Of a stretch of DNA of 17,476 nt, positions 7,164 to 14,719 are shown in pieces. A program made the translations under genes and the position numbers. Numbering within the stretch: the first letter of the stretch is position 1; the number at the start of each line of letters is the position of its first letter. Source of the DNA: an uncultured Oscillospiraceae bacterium (GTDB lineage Bacteria > Bacillota > Clostridia > Oscillospirales > Oscillospiraceae); contig CAKTFW010000029.1 of the NCBI GenBank assembly GCA_934561175.1, positions 1 to 17,476 of the forward strand, read 5' to 3'. The notes under the pieces are model-generated. The model had not been told where the DNA came from. It saw nothing but the letters and a program-made list of their open reading frames with translations, and ran no database searches.

Positions 7164-8896
7164 TAAAAAAACTCGCGTCTTCTATACGCGAATACAAAAA
7201 GGCCGCATTGCTTGCGCCGCTATTTGTCATCTTCGAAGTACTGATGGAAGTTTTAATTCCGCTGGTCATGGCTGAACTGATTGACCACGGAATTGAAGCC
7301 GGTAATTTTCCATATGTGGTGAAAATCGGAATTATCCTGATTCTCATGGCACTTGCCGCACTCTGCTTTGGCATTTTGTCCGGTCGGAACGCCGCTGTTG
7401 CTTCCGCCGGTTTTGCCAAGAATCTGCGTCAGAATCTCTACTACCATATCCAGGATTTTTCATTCACCAATATTGACCGTTTTTCGACTTCCAGTCTTGT
7501 CACACGCCTGACTACAGATGTTACGAATGTGCAGAGCGCCTTTATGATGATTATCCGAATCGCAGTGCGCAGTCCGGCAATGCTGATCTTCGCACTGTGC
7601 ATGGTAATCCGCATCAGTCCAAAGCTCTCGTTAATTTTCTTTGCAGCAATTCCTATTCTTGCCATTGGCTTGCTGCTGATTATGACCAGAGCTTATCCCA
7701 TGTTCAAAAAAATGTTCCGGGCTTATGACATGCTCAACCGTGTCGTACAGGAAAATCTGCGTGGTATCCGGGTAGTCAAATCCTTTGTCCGGGAAGATCA
7801 CGAACGGGAAAAGTTTGATGATGTCTCAGAACAGATCTATCAGTTGAACTCCCGTGCAGAGCGTATCTTAGCGTTCAATATGCCGCTTATGATGTTTGTG
7901 GTCTACGGCGGCATGCTTCTGCTTTCCTGGTTTGGTGGAAAATCGGTCGTATTCGGATCGATTACGCTCGGCGATCTCAACAGTCTGTTTACCTATACCA
8001 TGCAGATTCTGATGAGTCTAATGATGCTCTCCATGGTATTTGTCATGATCGTCATGTCCCGCGCCTCTGCCGAACGAATCAGCGAGGTTTTGGACGAACA
8101 GAGTAATATTGTTGACCACGAAAATCCAGTTTATACAGTGCCAAATGGCGCAATCAGCTTTGATCATGTCAATTTCAGCTACGACCGTGCACCGGATAAA
8201 TATTGCCTGAAGGACATCTGTCTGGACATTCCCAGCGGTGCAACTGTAGGCATTCTCGGCGGCACCGGTTCTGCAAAATCAACACTTGTCCAGTTGATCC
8301 CCCGCTTGTACGATGTCACGAAAGGTTCAATCCGGATTGGCGGCATCGATGTCCGAGACTACGACCTGACTGCGCTGCGTAATGAAGTTGCGATGGTGCT
8401 GCAAAAGAATGAGCTGTTCTCCGGAACCATTCGGGAAAATTTGCGTTGGGGCGATGAAAACGCTACAGATGAGGAGCTGATCCACGCTTGTCGGCTGGCA
8501 CAGGCAGACGGATTCATTCAGGAATTCCCGGATGGCTATGACACTTATATTGAGCAGGGTGGTTCCAATGTATCCGGCGGTCAAAAGCAACGGCTCTGCA
8601 TTGCAAGAGCACTTTTGAAGCATCCTAAGATTCTGATTTTGGATGACTCTACTTCAGCGGTCGACACCGCGACCGATGCCAAAATCCGTCAGGCATTCCG
8701 CGATGAAATCCCGGATACAACAAAACTGATTATTGCACAGCGAATCAGCTCGGTTCAGGACGCTGACCTGATTGTCGTCATGGATAATGGCGCAATCAGT
8801 GCTGTTGGCGATCATGAATCGCTGATGCAGTCGAGTCAAATTTACCGCGAGGTCTACGAATCCCAGCAGAAAGGAGGCGACGATCACAATGCCTAA
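7160..8896 (+). CDS. ABC exporter subunit with degenerate ATP site (LmrC/TM287-like)
   Basis: 578 residues: six-helix exporter membrane domain (about 15-310) fused to a nucleotide-binding domain (about 335-575). It is half of a heterodimeric type IV exporter with the gene that follows. Its own site elements are degenerate in the way typical of such pairs. Walker A is GGTGSAKST (367-375) with Ala372 where Gly is usual, Walker B is LILDDS with Asp496 in place of the catalytic Glu, and the H-loop reads IIAQR with Gln527 for His. Its signature VSGGQ (471-475) is canonical and would complete the partner's active site. Family members export drugs, dyes or peptides; the substrate here is unknown. 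It begins within the marR stop and overlaps the next gene by 8 nt. Confidence 0.93.
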   Translation: MIKKLASSIREYKKAALLAPLFVIFEVLMEVLIPLVMAELIDHGIEAGNFPYVVKIGIILILMALAALCFGILSGRNAAVASAGFAKNLRQNLYYHIQDFSFTNIDRFSTSSLVTRLTTDVTNVQSAFMMIIRIAVRSPAMLIFALCMVIRISPKLSLIFFAAIPILAIGLLLIMTRAYPMFKKMFRAYDMLNRVVQENLRGIRVVKSFVREDHEREKFDDVSEQIYQLNSRAERILAFNMPLMMFVVYGGMLLLSWFGGKSVVFGSITLGDLNSLFTYTMQILMSLMMLSMVFVMIVMSRASAERISEVLDEQSNIVDHENPVYTVPNGAISFDHVNFSYDRAPDKYCLKDICLDIPSGATVGILGGTGSAKSTLVQLIPRLYDVTKGSIRIGGIDVRDYDLTALRNEVAMVLQKNELFSGTIRENLRWGDENATDEELIHACRLAQADGFIQEFPDGYDTYIEQGGSNVSGGQKQRLCIARALLKHPKILILDDSTSAVDTATDAKIRQAFRDEIPDTTKLIIAQRISSVQDADLIVVMDNGAISAVGDHESLMQSSQIYREVYESQQKGGDDHNA

Positions 8897-10817
8897 TCCC
8901 ATGGGACGCAATCAAATGCATGGTGGCCAGAGAAGTGCCAATCCCAAAGCTACCGCCAAGCGACTTTTCCAACTGATCTGGAAACCGTACAAGGTACAGA
9001 TGATTCTGGTGTTTCTGATGATTCTGATCAGTGCCGTCGCCACCGCCGCTTCCGGCCTGTTTCTGAAAGATTTGATCGATGTCTATATTTCGCCTCTGGT
9101 CGGCAGTGAGCACCCTGTTTTTACCAAGCTTGCTGTTGCGCTGGCGTGTATGGCCTGTATTTATCTGAGCGGTATTATTGCATCTTATCTGCAGACTCGC
9201 CTGATGGTACGCGTTTCACAGGGTGTCCTGCGAGATGTCCGGCACAAAATGTTTTCGCATATGCAGTCTCTGCCGATTCAGTATTTTGACACCCATACGC
9301 ATGGCGATCTGATGAGTCACTATACCAACGACACCGACACATTGCGTCAGATGATTTCTCAGAGTATCCCACAGCTTGTCAGTGCCTGCACAACCCTGTT
9401 GGTGGTCTTTTTCTCCATGCTGTCCATCAGCATCTGGATGACCTTGATTATCCTTGCCTTTGTGATTTTGATTTTGCAGGTCATCAAGCGGATCGGCGGA
9501 AAAAGCGCCAAATACTTCGGCGCGCAGCAGCGTTCACTTGGTACGGTAAACGGTTATATCGAAGAGATGATCAACGGCCAAAAGGTCGTCAAGGTCTTTT
9601 GCCATGAGGAAAAAGCCAAGGAGGCATTCGATAAAGTCAACACCGAGCTCTGTGAAAATGCAGCCAACGCAAATACCTATGGCAATATTCTGATGCCGGT
9701 AATGGTGAATCTGGGCCACCTGCAATATGTCATTCTGGCAATTGCAGGCGCGGCACTGGCACTCTCCGGTGCTGTAAATCCAACCTTGCTCGGCATAAAG
9801 GCACTGACGCTTGGCTCCATTGTTTCATTCTTGAATCTCAGCAAAAATTTCAACCAGCCAATCAGCCAGATTTCGCAGCAGTTCAACTTCGTCGTCATGG
9901 CGTTGGCCGGTGCAGAACGGATTTTCGCCCTTATGGATGAAAAGCCGGAGCAGGATGATGGCACTGTCACACTGGTGAACACAACGGTTACCGAGGATGG
10001 AACGCTCTGTGAAACAAACAAAGTAACCCATCATTGGGCGTGGAAGGTACCGAAGGAAGATGGCACCTTTCAGTACACACCTCTGCAGGGTGATGTTCGC
10101 TTCTTCGATGTCGACTTTGGCTATACGGAAGATAAACCAATTCTGCATGATATTACGCTCTATGCAAAGCCTGGGCAGAAATTGGCCTTTGTTGGTGCCA
10201 CCGGTGCTGGAAAAACCACCATTACCAACCTGATCAACCGCTTCTACGATATCGATGATGGTAAAATCCGTTATGATGGTATTAACATCAACAGGATTCA
10301 CAAACCAGATCTGCGGCGCTCGCTCGGTATCGTACTGCAGGATGTCAATCTGTTTACCGGAACCGTGATGGAGAACATCCGTTATGGCAAGCTGGATGCC
10401 ACCGATGAAGCGTGTATCGCCGCCGCAAAGCTCGCCAATGCACATGACTTTATTATGATGCTGCCGGACGGATACAACACCATGCTCTCCGGCGACGGTG
10501 CAGGCCTTAGCCAAGGTCAGCGGCAACTGCTTTCCATCGCCCGCGCGGCTGTCTCTGATCCGCCGGTTATGATTTTGGACGAAGCCACTTCTTCAATTGA
10601 TACCCGTACAGAGTCCATTGTACAGAAAGGTATGGATCAGCTGATGGATGGCCGTACTGTGTTTGTCATTGCCCACAGGTTGTCCACCGTACAGAATTCC
10701 AATGCGATTATTGTGCTGGAGCATGGCCGTATTATTGAGCGCGGCAATCATGAGGATCTGATTGCGCAGCATGGAAAATACTATCAGCTTTATACCGGCG
10801 CATTTGAACTGGAATAA
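8889..10817 (+). CDS. ABC exporter subunit with catalytic ATP site (LmrD/TM288-like)
   Basis: 642 residues, partner of the preceding subunit. A Gly/Asn-rich N-terminal tail (1-20) precedes six membrane helices (about 30-340). A longer than usual linker with Thr/Val and charged residues (about 355-405) leads to the nucleotide-binding domain. Walker A GATGAGKTT (436-444), Walker B MILDE with catalytic Glu565, and H-loop His596 in VIAHR are all intact. The signature is the non-canonical LSQGQ (540-544), which would face the degenerate site of the partner. This complementary pattern indicates one hydrolysing site per heterodimer. AAAGGAGG lies about 10 nt before the ATG at 8889, inside the end of the previous gene. 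Confidence 0.93.
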   Translation: MPNPMGRNQMHGGQRSANPKATAKRLFQLIWKPYKVQMILVFLMILISAVATAASGLFLKDLIDVYISPLVGSEHPVFTKLAVALACMACIYLSGIIASYLQTRLMVRVSQGVLRDVRHKMFSHMQSLPIQYFDTHTHGDLMSHYTNDTDTLRQMISQSIPQLVSACTTLLVVFFSMLSISIWMTLIILAFVILILQVIKRIGGKSAKYFGAQQRSLGTVNGYIEEMINGQKVVKVFCHEEKAKEAFDKVNTELCENAANANTYGNILMPVMVNLGHLQYVILAIAGAALALSGAVNPTLLGIKALTLGSIVSFLNLSKNFNQPISQISQQFNFVVMALAGAERIFALMDEKPEQDDGTVTLVNTTVTEDGTLCETNKVTHHWAWKVPKEDGTFQYTPLQGDVRFFDVDFGYTEDKPILHDITLYAKPGQKLAFVGATGAGKTTITNLINRFYDIDDGKIRYDGININRIHKPDLRRSLGIVLQDVNLFTGTVMENIRYGKLDATDEACIAAAKLANAHDFIMMLPDGYNTMLSGDGAGLSQGQRQLLSIARAAVSDPPVMILDEATSSIDTRTESIVQKGMDQLMDGRTVFVIAHRLSTVQNSNAIIVLEHGRIIERGNHEDLIAQHGKYYQLYTGAFELE

Positions 10818-10835
10818 AAGATTGGAGCGTTTGTT

Positions 10836-11072
10836 ATGGAAAATCTAAAAAACTTTTTTCCGCTGAATGCCCGTGTCCAGCAGGGCAACGCCACTTCCCT
10901 GCTCACAACAATTATTCTTTACATTGTAATTTCCGCGGTCATTGGCGTATTTCTTGGATTGATTAACTGGCTGCCGTTGATCGGATGGATCTTCCGGATT
11001 TTTGGCAGTCTCGTCGGTCTTTACAGTCTTATTGGAATCATTCTGGCGATCGTCACTTATACACAGAAATAA
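10836..11072 (+). CDS. Small two-helix membrane protein, unknown function
   Basis: 78 residues. A short polar N-terminus (1-20) is followed by two hydrophobic segments (about 22-43 and 50-74) joined by a Trp/Pro turn (NWLPLIGW), and a short polar end (TYTQK). GGAG at 10824-10827 is 8 nt before the ATG, which lies 18 nt after the exporter stop. A terminator follows at once, so it is the last gene of the marR-ABC operon. I do not recognise a family. Its position suggests an accessory to the exporter or membrane stress protection, but that is inference only. The clear ribosome site and fit between stop and terminator make it a credible gene. Confidence 0.7.
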   Translation: MENLKNFFPLNARVQQGNATSLLTTIILYIVISAVIGVFLGLINWLPLIGWIFRIFGSLVGLYSLIGIILAIVTYTQK

Positions 11073-11075
11073 CAC

Positions 11076-11126
11076 AAGCAGGCCGCTGAGGAATTCCCCA
11101 GCGGCCTGCTTCATCCTTATTTTGTT
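11076..11126. terminator. Terminator between converging operons
   Basis: A 13-bp GC-rich stem, AAGCAGGCCGCTG (11076-11088) with CAGCGGCCTGCTT (11099-11111), has a 10-nt loop. On the plus strand it is followed by CATCCTTATTTTGTTT, a loose U-rich tail. On the minus strand it is followed by GTGTTATTTCTG, weaker. It sits between the 78-aa gene (stop 11072) and the ModC-like gene (stop 11130) and probably ends both transcripts. Confidence 0.8.
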
Positions 11127-11129
11127 TCA

Positions 11130-12152
11130 TCAGCAGAGCGGAAGTAAGGCTTCCTCCGGCAGGGAGAGCAGAATTCTCTCTGTCTCCCCAACTTGCTCCT
11201 TTGGAAACTCCAAAACCATCTGCGCATTGCTGCCCTCTGGATGGACTACTACGGTCACTGTGTTCGGCTGCTCAATGCGCCTTGTAATACAGCAGGAAAT
11301 GACATTTTCCCCCGGCATGTTTACCAGTCTCGCCTTCTGCGTACGGATCCCCAGGTAATAGGCATCCTCTGGAACGCTGGAAAGACGCAGGACCGTGTTC
11401 CACGCTGTGGCCAGAACATGGGTTTCATCCAATCGCAAAATCGGTGTCAAATTCTGATATCCCGCAATCCGACAGGTTGCAACCGTCTGCGGCTGTTCAA
11501 AAACTGCATGGACATCATAGCTCCTGGAAAGAATTCCACTTTGTAAAACAGAAATTTTTCGGCACAGGCGATAAACCGCTCCTCGTGTTGCAGCCAACAG
11601 CAGAAAACTTCCACTGTAGAGCTGCAGCACATCTAATACAACAAGTTCCTGCTGCCACCGCAGACTGTCATCTAGCGCCAGATCCCGCTCGTCCAAGCAC
11701 AGCAGGTCTGGCTCTCTGGCCAACGCCAGCGCCGCAGAAAATCGAAATTGCTGCGCCGGACTGAGTTCGTCAGGATGGAGCGCTGCAATCGGCGTAAGCT
11801 GCATTCGCTCCATGACCTCCAAAGCCCACCGGGTATTAGACGGATTGCAGGCTGCAAAGTGCCGCTCAATGGACCATTTCCGCTTGCCGTGTAATATTTG
11901 TGTGGGATCAAGATACTGAACCTCCCGCTTCCGGCGCGGCAATATCGTGTGGCATACCGAATCATACCAGATACAGCCATTCGCCCGAATAATACCGCGA
12001 CTTGGGCGCCGGATTCCGGTCAAGCACTGCAAGAGCGTACGCCGCTCCAATGCGGAACCACCATAAATCGCCATAGGCTCGTCCCCAATTGTCAACGCAA
12101 TGTCCAGTGCAAGTTCCCCACGACCATAACAAAAATCAGCCGATAATGACAT
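11130..12152 (-). CDS. ModC-like ABC ATPase with lost catalytic motifs (probable pseudo-ATPase)
   Basis: 340 residues aligning by eye over their whole length with molybdate-type ModC importer ATPases: an ABC domain (1-215) and a C-terminal TOBE-like domain (225-340). Almost every catalytic element is changed. The Walker A position reads GGSALERRT (31-39) with Arg37 for Lys. The Q-loop region (YLDPTQIL, 80-87) lacks the expected Gln, the signature is LSPAQ (130-134) for LSGGQ, and the H-loop His is Ala188. Walker B CLDE (152-155) survives. The frame is unbroken, so it is either a binding-only protein or a gene in early decay. No ModA or ModB gene is in the window. The frame is open to 12188, but the ATG at 12152 has GAGG 6 nt upstream and matches ModC starts. 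It overlaps the 46-codon ORF by 17 nt. Confidence 0.8.
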   Translation of the reverse strand: MSLSADFCYGRGELALDIALTIGDEPMAIYGGSALERRTLLQCLTGIRRPSRGIIRANGCIWYDSVCHTILPRRKREVQYLDPTQILHGKRKWSIERHFAACNPSNTRWALEVMERMQLTPIAALHPDELSPAQQFRFSAALALAREPDLLCLDERDLALDDSLRWQQELVVLDVLQLYSGSFLLLAATRGAVYRLCRKISVLQSGILSRSYDVHAVFEQPQTVATCRIAGYQNLTPILRLDETHVLATAWNTVLRLSSVPEDAYYLGIRTQKARLVNMPGENVISCCITRRIEQPNTVTVVVHPEGSNAQMVLEFPKEQVGETERILLSLPEEALLPLC

Positions 12153-12276
12153 GCAGCGCCTCATAAAACCACCCGGCCGCGGATGCAAGCATCCAGTCTG
12201 GTTTTGGAATTGCCCGCTGTACTCCGTGCAGCTGCAGAAAAATTTGCAGCTGATAAAACACCATAAACCAGTTCAT
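12136..12276 (-). CDS. 46-codon ORF upstream of the ModC-like gene, unknown
   Basis: An ORF starting MNWFMVFYQL and ending EALHVIIG, with an excellent ribosome site (AAGGAGG, about 8 nt before the ATG at 12276). It sits about 20 nt after a predicted promoter start. The stop lies 17 nt inside the ModC-like coding region. It is rich in aromatic and hydrophobic residues at both ends but has no clean membrane helix, and I recognise no family. It could be a small protein, a leader whose translation opens the downstream ribosome site, or the stump of a deleted permease gene. The ribosome site is the main support. Confidence 0.5.
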   Translation of the reverse strand: MNWFMVFYQLQIFLQLHGVQRAIPKPDWMLASAAGWFYEALHVIIG

Positions 12277-12301
12277 TTTAATTCCTCCTTTGTACCGTGT
12301 G

Positions 12302-12329
12302 GTTATACATATGGTGCCGGAATTGTCGA
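12302..12329 (-). promoter_or_regulatory. Possible promoter for the 46-codon ORF and ModC-like gene
   Basis: On the minus strand TCGACA (12329-12324), a 16-nt spacer and TATAAC (12307-12302), both one mismatch from consensus. The start would be near 12295, giving a leader of only about 20 nt that begins just ahead of AAAGGAGG. Confidence 0.5.
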
Positions 12330-12378
12330 TATGCGGTATTTGCCTGAATTGACAATTTCTTTTTTTCAATCGCATATC
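12328..12378. repeat. Nested inverted repeats in the divergent intergenic region
   Basis: GATATGCG (12328-12335) is mirrored by CGCATATC (12371-12378), and the pair is centred on a perfect odd palindrome AATTGACAATT (12347-12357). AATTGTC at 12321-12327 also mirrors GACAATT at 12351-12357. The structure lies between the two outward-facing promoters, about 20 nt upstream of the minus -35 and 35 nt upstream of the plus -35. It could be a shared operator. The two centres differ by less than one base. Confidence 0.45.
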
Positions 12379-12412
12379 ATCCAAAATCAGCGCCGGTAGA
12401 AATGTGTGTTTC

Positions 12413-12441
12413 TTGACTTCTCCCAGTGTGCGCCATATAAT
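12413..12441 (+). promoter_or_regulatory. Promoter for the LRR surface protein gene
   Basis: -35 TTGACT (12413-12418), a 17-nt spacer and a perfect -10 TATAAT (12436-12441). Initiation near 12448 gives a leader of about 24 nt before the ATG at 12472. Confidence 0.8.
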
Positions 12442-12471
12442 AAAAATATTCTAGTCGAACGGAGCGATTTC

Positions 12472-14199
12472 ATGAAACGAGTTCTGAAAATCATCCTGCC
12501 GCTTTTGCTTGCCGTATTGATTCTTGGCGGTTCCGGATGGTTTTTCCTATATTATCGCGCAGATTTAACTGCTGAACATTATGCAGCGCGCGGCGCCAAG
12601 GCTTATGCCGCGCAGCGATATGAGCGGGCAGTGGATGATTATGCAACTGCATTCCGTATGGATCCCGGTAATGTACAATATGCGCTCTGCCTGGCGGACG
12701 CCTATCGTGCAGTCGGAAACTATACAAAGGTTGAATACACACTGGTACGCGCCATCTCGGAAAATCCAGATAGTGTCGATCTTTATACCGATCTTTCCCG
12801 CGCTTATGTTGAACAGGACAAGTTGCTTGACGCCTCCAAAATGCTCAGCAATATTGCGGATGACACCGTTCGCGCCGCATTGGACGAGCGGCGGCCGGAA
12901 GCGCCGGTGATTCAGCCGGAGAGCGGCTATTATAATCAGCATATTGAAGTATCGCTTTCTTACGCCTCCGGCACAGCTTATCTGTCGATTGGCGACGAAT
13001 TCCCGGCAATTGCAGCAGGTGCTTATCAGGCTCCTGTTGCGCTGCCGGATGGCGAATCCACTGTTACTGCAGTTGTTGTTTCTGACGACGGCCTGGTCAG
13101 TACGATCTCGCAGGCTGGTTATACCATTGGCGGAATTATTGAACCGGTTACCTTTGCAGATCCTGCGATTGAGTCCTTTGCGCGACAAACGCTGGAGAAA
13201 GACGCAGATGAAGTCATTTATACCAATGAACTGTGGACCATTACCGAAATGACGCTACCAGAACAGACAACAACCATTACGGATCTTTCCCTGTTTCTGG
13301 GGCTTGAAAAACTGTCGGCGGAAAATTTCTCGTCTTTCGACTGGTCTGGAATCGGTTCATTAACCGCACTGCGCACACTGGATCTCGCCGGCTGCCACAT
13401 CTCTTCAGATGCGTTAACCGCAATTGGTACCCTGCCCGTTCTGCAGAGTCTGGATCTGCGAAACTGCACTATTTCCACATTTTCCCCATTATCCGATTTG
13501 ACTACGCTGCAGACCTTACGCCTTTCTGGAAACAGCATTGGAAGTCTTACTGGATTAGAACAGCTAACCAAGCTTGAAGAGCTTCTCCTCGATGGTAACG
13601 CCCTGACCGCTGTTACCAGTCTCAGCAAGCTGACAAACCTGAAAACACTGGATGTGTCGGATAACCCCATTCTGTCCCTTAATCCACTCGCATCCTGCAC
13701 AAAACTGGAGTCTCTCAGCGCAGATGACTGCGCACTGACAGATTTGGAGGTTGTAGAGAACTTCCCCGCACTGACCACACTTTCTGCTACCGGAAATCAG
13801 ATCTCCAGCACTGCGCCATTTGCAGCTTGTACAAAGCTCACGAATTTGAACCTGTCTGACAATGCTCTGTCAAGCCTTTCCGGATTGGAAAACCTGACTG
13901 CGCTCGGCACACTGATGGTTGATAACAATTCTCTTACTTCTCTCCCAACTTTCTCTGCAGACTGTACCTTGCATGACTTCAGCGCAAGTCACAATCAGCT
14001 TACCAGTCTCTCTGGGCTGTCCAAGCTTCTGTATTTGAACAATGTTAATGTGGATTACAATTCCATCTCATCGCTTGACGCGCTGAAGAACTGCATGAAT
14101 CTTGTAAAAATCAATGCTTTCGCAAATCCCATCTCCAATGTCTCTGTACTGACGAATTCCGGTGTCATCGTCAACTATGACCCGACCTACAATGGATAA
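12472..14199 (+). CDS. Membrane-anchored TPR / chitobiase-C-like / leucine-rich repeat protein
   Basis: 575 residues. A KR-preceded hydrophobic segment (5-27) without a lipobox looks like an uncleaved signal anchor, so the rest should be outside the cell. TPR-like helices span about 34-135 (AKAYAAQRYERAVDDYATAF and following). A CHB_HEX_C-type beta domain (about 143-218) starts at APVIQPESGYYN. About ten leucine-rich repeats of roughly 21-22 residues (LxxLxxLxLxxNxIxxL pattern) run from about 270 to 570. The anchor, TPR and LRR combination suggests a protein-protein scaffold at the envelope; no catalytic site is seen. The ATG at 12472 has GGAG 7 nt ahead. An extension of the frame to 12406 would start upstream of the promoter and is rejected. 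It is transcribed alone, divergent from the ModC-like unit. Confidence 0.87.
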   Translation: MKRVLKIILPLLLAVLILGGSGWFFLYYRADLTAEHYAARGAKAYAAQRYERAVDDYATAFRMDPGNVQYALCLADAYRAVGNYTKVEYTLVRAISENPDSVDLYTDLSRAYVEQDKLLDASKMLSNIADDTVRAALDERRPEAPVIQPESGYYNQHIEVSLSYASGTAYLSIGDEFPAIAAGAYQAPVALPDGESTVTAVVVSDDGLVSTISQAGYTIGGIIEPVTFADPAIESFARQTLEKDADEVIYTNELWTITEMTLPEQTTTITDLSLFLGLEKLSAENFSSFDWSGIGSLTALRTLDLAGCHISSDALTAIGTLPVLQSLDLRNCTISTFSPLSDLTTLQTLRLSGNSIGSLTGLEQLTKLEELLLDGNALTAVTSLSKLTNLKTLDVSDNPILSLNPLASCTKLESLSADDCALTDLEVVENFPALTTLSATGNQISSTAPFAACTKLTNLNLSDNALSSLSGLENLTALGTLMVDNNSLTSLPTFSADCTLHDFSASHNQLTSLSGLSKLLYLNNVNVDYNSISSLDALKNCMNLVKINAFANPISNVSVLTNSGVIVNYDPTYNG

Positions 14200-14206
14200 C
14201 AATGAA

Positions 14207-14244
14207 AAAATGGGCGGTGTACCAATTGGTACACCGCCCATTTT
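14207..14244. terminator. Bidirectional terminator, 38-bp perfect palindrome
   Basis: AAAATGGGCGGTGTACC and its exact complement flank the central AATT, giving a 38-bp perfect palindrome. It is bordered by A6 on the left and TTTT on the right, so both strands gain a U-run after the stem. It lies between the LRR gene stop (14199) and the pncC stop (14246) and should end both converging transcripts. Confidence 0.92.
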
Positions 14245-14245
14245 C

Positions 14246-14719
14246 TCATTCCAGTATTTCAAGCAACAGATGCAGCGCTTTTTCTGCTGCTTGCATCCGG
14301 ATCTGTTCCCGATTTCCCTGCAAGTGCAGTGCACGGCAAACCGTCTGGTCAACGCCAGACACTGCAATGTAAACCAGCCCAACCGGATTTTCCCGCTCGT
14401 CACGGTTTGGCCCTGCAACACCAGTTGTGGAAATTGCAAAATCTGTTTTGATCTGCGCTCTGACTCCTTCTGCCATTGCGCAGGCCACCGGTTCTGAAAC
14501 TGCGCCAAATGATTCCAGTAGCGTTCGTGAGACGCCAAGCAATTCATGCTTGACTGCATTACAATAAGAGATTACGCCGCCGGGATAGACTGCAGAACTT
14601 CCGGAAATATCCGTCAGCATTTTCCCTAATAAGCCGCCGGTACAGGATTCTGCCGTTGCAACTGTTTTGCCCCGATCCTTTAATCGTGAAACTACGAAAC
14701 CAGCAATCGCTTTATCCAT
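14246..14719 (-). CDS. pncC: CinA C-terminal domain protein (nicotinamide-nucleotide amidase family)
   Basis: 157 residues, the stand-alone CinA C-terminal domain. Characterised members (PncC) deamidate nicotinamide mononucleotide to nicotinate mononucleotide in NAD salvage. The nucleophile motif TAESCTGG is at 22-29 (Ser25). Other family blocks are YPGGVISYCNAVK (45-57), AVSEPVA (73-79) and STTGVAGP (97-104). The loop after GVAGP reads NRDERENPVG instead of the commoner glycine-rich GGG-T/S form. The N-terminal molybdopterin-binding-like half of full CinA is absent. Its ATG at 14719 overlaps the thiI stop by 8 nt and has no strong ribosome site, so it probably depends on coupling to thiI. 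Confidence 0.9.
   Translation of the reverse strand: MDKAIAGFVVSRLKDRGKTVATAESCTGGLLGKMLTDISGSSAVYPGGVISYCNAVKHELLGVSRTLLESFGAVSEPVACAMAEGVRAQIKTDFAISTTGVAGPNRDERENPVGLVYIAVSGVDQTVCRALHLQGNREQIRMQAAEKALHLLLEILE

Noticed and set aside
12406..12471. N-terminal extension of the LRR protein beginning at an ATG at 12406
   Set aside because: It contains the -35 and -10 boxes and would put extra residues before a clean signal anchor that starts at 12472.
14207..14244. 38-bp perfect palindrome considered as a mobile-element end or attachment site
   Set aside because: It lies between two converging stop codons, has A/T runs on both sides and is fully explained as a bidirectional terminator.
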